Shown: piece by piece, positions 33,349 through 38,834 of the stretch
How positions within the stretch are numbered: position 1 is the stretch's first letter
Layout: each line of letters starts with the position of its first letter
Origin: Candidatus Rokuibacteriota bacterium
GTDB taxonomy: Bacteria; Methylomirabilota; Methylomirabilia; Rokubacteriales; CSP1-6
Length of the DNA: 38,834 nt
Assembly: GCA_016209635.1 (NCBI GenBank)
Contig: JACQWC010000135.1
Location: 1 to 38,834, forward strand
Direction of reading: 5' to 3'
Translations under genes and position numbers: made by a program
The notes under the pieces: generated by a model
The model's database searches: none
Told to the model about the DNA's origin: nothing
What the model saw: only the letters and a program-made list of their open reading frames with translations

Positions 33349-34515
33349 GTGCGCGTCGCCGCGCTCCGCGGGCCGTACCTGCTGCCCGTCGCCCTGTTCT
33401 TCGGCACGTTCGCCTGGTCGTTCGTGTACGTGAGCCTGCCCTTCCACATCCAGCGCATGAGCCGGGCGGACGCCGTCACCACGCTCCAGTGGACCGGCTG
33501 GATCCTCGGGATCACGCCGCTCGTCACGGTCCTCACGGCGCCCGTGTGGGGCCGCTACGCCGGGCGGGGGAATCCGAAGGGCTGGTACGTGCTGGTCGAG
33601 GTGCTACAGGCGATCGCGTTCGTCGGCATGGCGCTCGCGCGCACGCTCCCGGAGCTGCTCCTCGCTCGCTTCGTGCTCGGCTTCATGGGGGCCGCGTCGA
33701 CCTTCGCGTTCATCATCGCCGGGCGCGCGGCCGATCCGGCCGAGGTGCGCCGCCAGGTCGCGGCGGTGCAGTCGGCCATGACGGTGGGCCAGGTCCTGGG
33801 GCCGCTCGCCGGTGCGATCGCGGCGGCGCAGATCGGATTTCGCCCCTCGTTCATCCTCGGGAGCCTGATCCTCTTCGGCTGCGCGAGCCTCGTGCGCTGG
33901 GGCGTCCCGTCGCCCGTGGGCCCCGCGGCCGCGCGCGCCGTCGAGCGGCGCACGCGCTGGCGTGACGTGGCCGCGACCGCCCTGGTCGTGCTCGCCGGGT
34001 CGACCCAGGTGTTCTTCCTGGCCGCCATCCTGCCGCAGATCCTCCCGGACCTCGGCGTCGCGGCCGGAAAGACGCTCGAGATGGGCGGCTTCCTGCTCTT
34101 CGCGTCCGGCGTCGCCGCGGCCGTCGGCGCCATGGCCACCCCGCGCCTGGGCGAGGTGTTCTCCGAGCGGCGGCTCGTCGCGACGCTCCTCGTCACCTCG
34201 TCCCTCTTCCTCGCCGCGCTCGCCGCCGTCTCCTCGGTGTGGGTCTACGGGGTGGTACGGTTCCTCCAGGTCCTGTCGATCGCGCCCGTGTTCCCGCTCG
34301 TGGTGGCGCGGATCGCGCAGAACGCGAGCGGCGAGGCGATCGGCGTCGTCAACTCGGCGCGGATCGGCGCGGCCTTCGTGGGGCCGGTCGTGGCGACCTC
34401 GCTCCTCGCCTGGACGTCGCCGCTGGTCCTCTACGTGGGGCTCGGGCTCCTCGGCGTCGCCTGCGTCCCGCTCGCGGCGGTGCGGGAGCGCGCGCTGCCC
34501 CGGGGGACCGCGTGA
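33349..34515 (+). CDS. MFS transporter
   Basis: The 388-residue protein has about twelve helices and a short APVWGRYAGRGNPKG loop equivalent to MFS motif A, with a drug-efflux-like layout in the first half (LLLARFVLGFMGAAST). The substrate is unknown. The start is GTG at 33349. Its stop overlaps the next gene (GTGA), so an MFS carrier and an ABC-type ATPase are translationally coupled, which is an odd pairing. Confidence 0.85.
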   Translation: MRVAALRGPYLLPVALFFGTFAWSFVYVSLPFHIQRMSRADAVTTLQWTGWILGITPLVTVLTAPVWGRYAGRGNPKGWYVLVEVLQAIAFVGMALARTLPELLLARFVLGFMGAASTFAFIIAGRAADPAEVRRQVAAVQSAMTVGQVLGPLAGAIAAAQIGFRPSFILGSLILFGCASLVRWGVPSPVGPAAARAVERRTRWRDVAATALVVLAGSTQVFFLAAILPQILPDLGVAAGKTLEMGGFLLFASGVAAAVGAMATPRLGEVFSERRLVATLLVTSSLFLAALAAVSSVWVYGVVRFLQVLSIAPVFPLVVARIAQNASGEAIGVVNSARIGAAFVGPVVATSLLAWTSPLVLYVGLGLLGVACVPLAAVRERALPRGTA

Positions 34516-35603
34516 GCCGCCCGCTCGTCGACGTCCGTCTGGACGGGCTCGCCACCGACGCGGGCCCACCGCCCCACCTCCAGGACATCTCCGTCCATGT
34601 GCGCTACGGCGAGTTCTTCACGTTCCTCGGGCCGCCGCACTCGGGGAAGACGGCCATCTTACGATCGATCGCCGGCTTCATGCCGCTCGCCGGGGGCCGG
34701 GTGATCGTGGACGCCGAGGACGTGAGCGCACGCCCACCCGCCAACCGTGGCATGGGGTACGTGTTCCAGGAGGGGGCGCTCTGGCCGCACCTCTCCGTGC
34801 GGGCCCACGTCGCGTTCGGGCTCCGGCGGCAGGGCCTCGCGGGGGCCGACCTGGCCACGCGCCTCGAGACCGTCCTGGGGCGGCTCGGTCTGACCGACGT
34901 CCGCGACCGCCGGCCCGCGGATCTCACGCTCGACGAGCGGCGCCGGCTGGCCCTCGCGCGCGCCCTCGCGGTCGAGCCCCGCGTGCTGCTGCTGGACGAG
35001 CCGCTGGCCCACCTCGAGCCGATCGCCCGGACGACGCTCCGGCTGGAGCTGGCGAGGCTCCACCGCGATCTCGCCGTGACGACCATCCACGCGACCCGCG
35101 ACGCCGCCGACGCGCTCGCGCTGTCGGATCGCCTCTCGGTGATCAGCGGGGGCCGGGTGCTCCAGATCGGCGAGCCCGCGGAGCTCTACCAGCGGCCCGC
35201 GAGTCGTGCGGTCGCCGAGGCCCTCGGGCCCGCGACCTTCCTCCCCGTGCGGGTCGTCGAGGTCCGGGACCTCGGCGTGGTCGTGGAGACGGAGCACGGC
35301 GATCAGGTGCCGGTGGCCGGCATCGGGACCTTCCGCGAGGCCGACCGGGGCCTGCTCGTGCTCCGGCCCGAGGCGCTCTCGCTGACGGAGGCCGCGCAGG
35401 CCCGGGGCCCGGGCATCCCGGGGCGCGTCACGCTCCGCGTCTTCGAGGGCGCCCGCTATCTCTACGAGATCGACATCGGCGCGGACGTCCCGGTGCGCGT
35501 CGAGCTGCCGGCCGCCGGGGAGGGCCGGATCTTCCGCCTCGGCGACCGGGTGCGCCTGGAGGTCTCGAGCGAGACGGTCGTCCTCGTGCGGGACGAGGCG
35601 TAG
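34512..35603 (+). CDS. ABC-type ATPase with degenerate signature and switch motifs
   Basis: The 363-residue product has the plan of FbpC/PotA-type importer ATPases: Walker A GPPHSGKT (residues 40-47), Q-loop VFQEGALWPHLSV, Walker B RVLLLDEPLAHLEP (157-170) and a TOBE-like C-terminal domain. However, the LSGGQ signature is replaced by LTLDERRR (138-145) and the switch histidine of VTHDQ is arginine (R196 in ATRDAADA). No permease or binding-protein gene adjoins it. It may be inactive, regulatory, or partner with a distant transporter. The start is GTG at 34512, overlapping the MFS gene stop. Confidence 0.82.
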   Translation: MSRPLVDVRLDGLATDAGPPPHLQDISVHVRYGEFFTFLGPPHSGKTAILRSIAGFMPLAGGRVIVDAEDVSARPPANRGMGYVFQEGALWPHLSVRAHVAFGLRRQGLAGADLATRLETVLGRLGLTDVRDRRPADLTLDERRRLALARALAVEPRVLLLDEPLAHLEPIARTTLRLELARLHRDLAVTTIHATRDAADALALSDRLSVISGGRVLQIGEPAELYQRPASRAVAEALGPATFLPVRVVEVRDLGVVVETEHGDQVPVAGIGTFREADRGLLVLRPEALSLTEAAQARGPGIPGRVTLRVFEGARYLYEIDIGADVPVRVELPAAGEGRIFRLGDRVRLEVSSETVVLVRDEA

Positions 35604-35612
35604 GCGGGCGGG

Positions 35613-36377
35613 CTAGAGCCTGTAGGTCTTGTCCTGCTCGAGGAGCATCACCCGGCCGTCGCCGATCCGGGCGAGCTCCTCCGCGGTCTCCTCGGCGAAC
35701 TGCGGCTTCACGTGGTAGATCCAGACGGGGAGGTCGGCCGGGAGCTTGGCGAGCTCGCGGCGGAGCAGCTCGGGCGTCAGGTGGCGGGCGACCTCCGCCA
35801 GCCGGTGGAGCCGGTTCGGGAAAGCGCACTCGAGGACGATGGCCCTGAGGCCCCGGAGGCCCCGCGCCGCCGTCCACAGCTCGTCGGTCGGACCCGTGTC
35901 GCCCGAGTAGACGAAGCCCGTGGTGCCGTCGTGGACGATGAAGCCGACCGTCGGGACGGTGTGGTTCACGCGGATCGGCGTGACCCAGAGGTCCCCCAGC
36001 CGCTGCTCGGCGTCGGCCACGAGCGTCCGGTACCGGACGACCGCGGCCCCGGGGCTCGGGATCCGCGCGAAGTCCGGCCAGAGAGCGTCGTTGAACACGC
36101 CGCCGCGCAGGGTCTCGACGACGGGCTCGATGCTCGCGATCGTCACCGGCCGGGTCGCGTCGACCAACGCGAGGGTCTCCGCGAGGTAGGCGAGGCCGGC
36201 GATGTGGTCCAGGTGGGCGTGCGACACGATCGCGTGCTCGACGTCGAGCTGCTCGGCGACCGTCAGGGCGCCGGTCACCGTCCCGCCATCGATCAGGATC
36301 CGCTCGTCAAGGAGGAAGGCCGCCGGGCGCTGCCCCAGTCCCACGGCCCCGAAGGCGCCCAGCACGCGCAGCTTCAT
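35613..36377 (-). CDS. Class II cAMP phosphodiesterase-like metallo-beta-lactamase fold enzyme
   Basis: The 254-residue product has the metal motif H53-A-H55-L-D57-H58 in SHAHLDHIAGL, then NHTVPTVGFIVHDG and VYSGDTGPTD, the pattern of class II 3',5'-cyclic nucleotide phosphodiesterases (PDE1/CpdP group) as opposed to generic lactonases. It would hydrolyse cAMP to AMP. It is divergent from a predicted adenylate cyclase with 29 bases between them, supporting a cAMP role. The substrate is inferred, not proven. Confidence 0.8.
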   Translation of the reverse strand: MKLRVLGAFGAVGLGQRPAAFLLDERILIDGGTVTGALTVAEQLDVEHAIVSHAHLDHIAGLAYLAETLALVDATRPVTIASIEPVVETLRGGVFNDALWPDFARIPSPGAAVVRYRTLVADAEQRLGDLWVTPIRVNHTVPTVGFIVHDGTTGFVYSGDTGPTDELWTAARGLRGLRAIVLECAFPNRLHRLAEVARHLTPELLRRELAKLPADLPVWIYHVKPQFAEETAEELARIGDGRVMLLEQDKTYRL

Positions 36378-36406
36378 TATTGCGGGATACTAGCATACAT
36401 TGACAC

Positions 36407-38506
36407 ATGATGACCCTGCCCTGGCGGCGCGTCAGCGAGTACGGGCGGAAGCTCCTCGGGGGGATCGGCGCTGCGATCGTGATCGTGACGCTGGTCCTCC
36501 TGGGCTCGCTCGAAACGATGGAGCTGGCCTCGCTCAGCCTCCTCTTCGAGGTGCGCGGGCCCCGCGCGCCGCAGGCGCCGATCGTCATCGTGACGATCGA
36601 CGAGGACTCCTTCGACGAGCTCGACCTCCCGTGGCCGTTCCCGCGCGCACTCCACGGGCAGCTCATCGAGCTGATCCGGGCCGGGAACCCGCTCGTGATC
36701 GGCATCGACCTGATCTTTCCCGAGCCCTCGGCGCGCGGGCCAGGGGACGACGAGGCACTCGGCGGGGCCGTCGCCCGCGCCGGGAACGTGGTGCTCGGCG
36801 CCGCGCGGACCGTCGTCTCCGAGTCCTTCTACACGAAGGTCGATCTGAACGTGCCGCTGCCGGTGATCCGTCGGGGCGCGGCCGGCGTGGCGCCCGTGAA
36901 CCTCCTCGTCGACTACGACGGCCATGTCCGCCGGGCGCCGCCGCGCCTGCAGGTCGGCGAGGAGGCGATGCTGGGCTTCGACGCGCAGCTCCACCGCCTG
37001 GCGACCGCGGCGGGGCTGCCGGGGGCGCCGCTCCCCGCGGCGAAGGACATCCTCATCAACTACCGGGGCGGCCCGCGGACCTACCCCTGGGTTCCGTATC
37101 ACCGCGTGGTGCAGGGCGAGGTTCCGCCGGAGGCGTTCGCCGGGAAGATCGTGCTGGTGGGCCCGACGAGCCCGGTGCTCCACGACGTCTTCTCGACGCC
37201 GTTCGCGCGCGGGGGGGACATGCCCGGCGTCGAGATCCACGCGAACGTCCTCGAGACCTACCTGCGCGGGAACCCGGTGCGGGAGATCCCGCCGTGGGTC
37301 TCGACGACCGTCGCGGTGATCGCCGGGCTCGTGGGGGCCTGGCTCGTCGTCCAGCTCCACGCGTTCCGGGCGCTCCTGGCCGCGGTCCTGCTCTGGGTCG
37401 CGCTGACCGCGGGGGCCTATGCCGGCTTCGCCCTGTGGGACGTCTGGATGCGGGGCATGGCGGGCACCCTGGCGCTCGTCCTCGGGTACGGCGCCACGGT
37501 CGTCGAGAACTTCATCCGCGAGCAGCGCGAGAAGCGCCGGCTGTCGCAGTTCTTCTCGCCCTCCGTGCTCCGCGAGGTGGTCCGCCACCGGGAAGGCGTG
37601 AGCCTCGGCTCGACCCGGCGGATCCTGACGGTCCTCTTCTCCGACATCCGGGGATTCACGTCGATCTCGGAACGGCTGCAGCCCGAAGAGGTCGCGGAGA
37701 TGCTGGGCGAGTACCTGACCGAGATGACCGAGATCGTGTTCCGTCACGGCGGCACCGTCGACAAGTACATCGGCGACTGCGTCATGGCGCTGTACAACGT
37801 GCCCTTCGAGGATCCCGAGCACGCGAAGAACGCCGTCCGCACGGGCCTCGAGTTCCAGGAGCGGACGCTCGCCGTGTCGGCGCGCTGGGAGGCGAAGCTC
37901 GGCATCAAGATCCGGAACGGCGTCGGGATCAACACGGGAGAGGCGGTGGTGGGGACCCTGGGGTCGCGCCAGCGCCTGGAGTACACGGCGATCGGCGATA
38001 CCGTGAACCTGGCCGCGCGCCTGGAGAGCATCACCAAGGACTACGGCACCTCGATCATCATCAGCGAGTTCACCTGGGAGTACGTGAGGAACGATTTCAT
38101 GACCCGTGAGCTGGGCGAGGTCACGGTGAAGGGGAAGACCCGCCCGGTGAAGATCTACGCCGTGCTGCCCGGGAACATCCGGAAGTACCCGCGCGCCTCG
38201 CTCGACGCCGCGGCGACGGTGACGGTCCTCGGCGGGGGACGGGCGTGTGCGGTCCGCACCCGCGACATCAGCGAGGGCGGGGTGGCCCTCCTCGGCGTTC
38301 CGGACGACCTCCCGATCGGCTCCAAGGTCGAGATGCGCTGCGAGGGGGGCGAGCTGCCGAACCCGGTCGTGGCGGAAGGGACGATCGTCTGGCGGCGCGG
38401 CGACCTCGCCGGGCTCGCGTTCACCTCGCTCGAGCCCGACGCGGCGCCGGTGGTGGTCGAGTACGTCTCGACGCACACGCCGGGCGAGCCCCGGGCAGGG
38501 ACATGA
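36407..38506 (+). CDS. Membrane adenylate cyclase: CHASE2, class III cyclase and PilZ domains
   Basis: The 699-residue product has an N-terminal helix, an extracytoplasmic CHASE2 sensor (about residues 40-295), three helices (about 300-375) and a class III cyclase domain (about 410-580). Metal-binding D413 (in LFSDIRGFTS) and D457 are present, with K453 and D531 at the purine-recognition sites indicating adenylate specificity, and N534 and R538 in DTVNLAAR. The C-terminal PilZ-like domain has R592-x-x-x-R596 and D620-I-S-E-G-G 23 residues later, the c-di-GMP-binding spacing. It likely makes cAMP in response to an outside signal and to c-di-GMP. ATG 36410 is an alternative start. Confidence 0.9.
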   Translation: MMTLPWRRVSEYGRKLLGGIGAAIVIVTLVLLGSLETMELASLSLLFEVRGPRAPQAPIVIVTIDEDSFDELDLPWPFPRALHGQLIELIRAGNPLVIGIDLIFPEPSARGPGDDEALGGAVARAGNVVLGAARTVVSESFYTKVDLNVPLPVIRRGAAGVAPVNLLVDYDGHVRRAPPRLQVGEEAMLGFDAQLHRLATAAGLPGAPLPAAKDILINYRGGPRTYPWVPYHRVVQGEVPPEAFAGKIVLVGPTSPVLHDVFSTPFARGGDMPGVEIHANVLETYLRGNPVREIPPWVSTTVAVIAGLVGAWLVVQLHAFRALLAAVLLWVALTAGAYAGFALWDVWMRGMAGTLALVLGYGATVVENFIREQREKRRLSQFFSPSVLREVVRHREGVSLGSTRRILTVLFSDIRGFTSISERLQPEEVAEMLGEYLTEMTEIVFRHGGTVDKYIGDCVMALYNVPFEDPEHAKNAVRTGLEFQERTLAVSARWEAKLGIKIRNGVGINTGEAVVGTLGSRQRLEYTAIGDTVNLAARLESITKDYGTSIIISEFTWEYVRNDFMTRELGEVTVKGKTRPVKIYAVLPGNIRKYPRASLDAAATVTVLGGGRACAVRTRDISEGGVALLGVPDDLPIGSKVEMRCEGGELPNPVVAEGTIVWRRGDLAGLAFTSLEPDAAPVVVEYVSTHTPGEPRAGT

Positions 38507-38834
38507 GCACGAAGGACTTCGATTTCCCGACGATGGCCCGCGCCCTGATCATCGGCGACCGGGACACCGTGGCGCGGAAGACCCGCGAGGGGCTCGAGCG
38601 CTCGATGGATCCGAAGGAGCTGATCTTCAAGGGGCTGATCCCGGGCATGGACGTCGTCGGCGAGAAATTCCGCCGCAACGAGTACTACGTGCCGCAGGTG
38701 CTCCTGTCGGCGCGCGCGATGTACGCCGGGCTCGACTTCCTGAAGCCCCTGATCACGGCGTCGGCGCTGGGGGACGAGTACCTGGGCGTGGTCGTCATCG
38801 GGACCGCCCAGGGGGATCTCCACGACATCGGCAA
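38503..38834 (+). CDS. Corrinoid (B12-binding) methyltransferase protein (partial)
   Basis: The first 110 residues are visible, an N-terminal helical cap domain (LIPGMDVVGEKFRRNEYYVP) followed by the start of the cobalamin-binding domain with GTAQGDLHDIG, the DxHxxG motif whose histidine ligates cobalt. The family includes MtaC/MtbC-type corrinoid proteins that shuttle methyl groups from methanol, methylamines or other donors. It overlaps the cyclase gene stop as ATGA, so the two are translationally coupled. The 3' end is outside the window. Confidence 0.9.
   Translation, partial: MSTKDFDFPTMARALIIGDRDTVARKTREGLERSMDPKELIFKGLIPGMDVVGEKFRRNEYYVPQVLLSARAMYAGLDFLKPLITASALGDEYLGVVVIGTAQGDLHDIG

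Noticed and set aside
36400-36405. TTGACA immediately before the cyclase start
   Set aside because: It abuts the ATG and any matching -10 box would fall inside the coding region; likely chance.

Overview
This is a GC-rich (mostly around 70% G+C) bacterial chromosomal window with very dense coding. The gene set, the many GTG starts, the -10 boxes abutting start codons, and a remnant of an ABC_sub_bind-type binding protein fit an uncultivated soil or subsurface bacterium of the Rokubacteria/NC10 (Methylomirabilota) kind. That placement is inference; no rRNA or marker tree was available. No tRNA, rRNA, CRISPR array or intact mobile element was seen, and no gene-free stretch exceeds 300 bases.

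Layout. (1) 1-7616, all minus strand: a respiratory block. A cbb3-type oxidase (ccoN, then ccoO fused to two extra cytochrome c domains, a CcoS-like protein, a small one-helix CcoQ/CcoP-N-like protein and CtaG) is followed by the cytochrome c maturation genes ccmA-B-C-D-E-F; ccmF runs off the left edge. (2) 7750-8598 minus: htpX. Its promoter is back-to-back with (3) the promoter of a plus-strand lipid operon, 8778-16450: DUF177 protein, rpmF, plsX, fabH, fabD, fabG, acpP, fabF, a degenerate RNase III and an M50 membrane protease. A 66-bp tandem repeat separates fabH from fabD. (4) 16484-17800 minus: a UMF1-type MFS transporter. (5) 17851-28767 plus: a catabolic or uptake island with a glutamine-synthetase-like ligase, an SDR, an ABC importer of the 2-aminoethylphosphonate/iron type (two full-length permeases, one binding protein, one ATPase), a sarcosine-dehydrogenase-like flavoprotein, a cystathionine gamma-synthase-like PLP enzyme and a second SDR. 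(6) 28734-31651: Nudix hydrolase, two small proteins, a methyltransferase and an M28 peptidase. (7) 31687-33300: two adjacent genes whose redox motifs carry an in-frame TGA in place of cysteine. (8) 33349-35603: an MFS transporter and an ABC ATPase with degenerate motifs. (9) 35613-38506: a class II cAMP phosphodiesterase divergent from a CHASE2-adenylate cyclase-PilZ protein. (10) A corrinoid protein runs off the right edge.

The main discovery candidate is region 7. An AhpD-like protein reads C-P-F-TGA (CxxU) and, 231 bp downstream, a peroxiredoxin-like protein reads TGA-P-F-C (UxxC). In each, sequence continues in the same frame and the same family past the TGA, and a hairpin follows whose apical loop begins exactly 18 nt after the TGA, the geometry of a bacterial SECIS element. 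I interpret them as selenoproteins forming a peroxide or thiol redox pair. The second gene lies in a lower-GC segment bounded by a 22-bp near-perfect repeat of the end of the first gene, as if inserted there.

Other points of interest are the triheme CcoO fusion, an RNase III that has lost catalytic acids and its dsRNA-binding domain at its usual place beside fabF, the cyclase/phosphodiesterase pair with a c-di-GMP-type PilZ tail, and an orphan ABC ATPase lacking the signature and switch residues.
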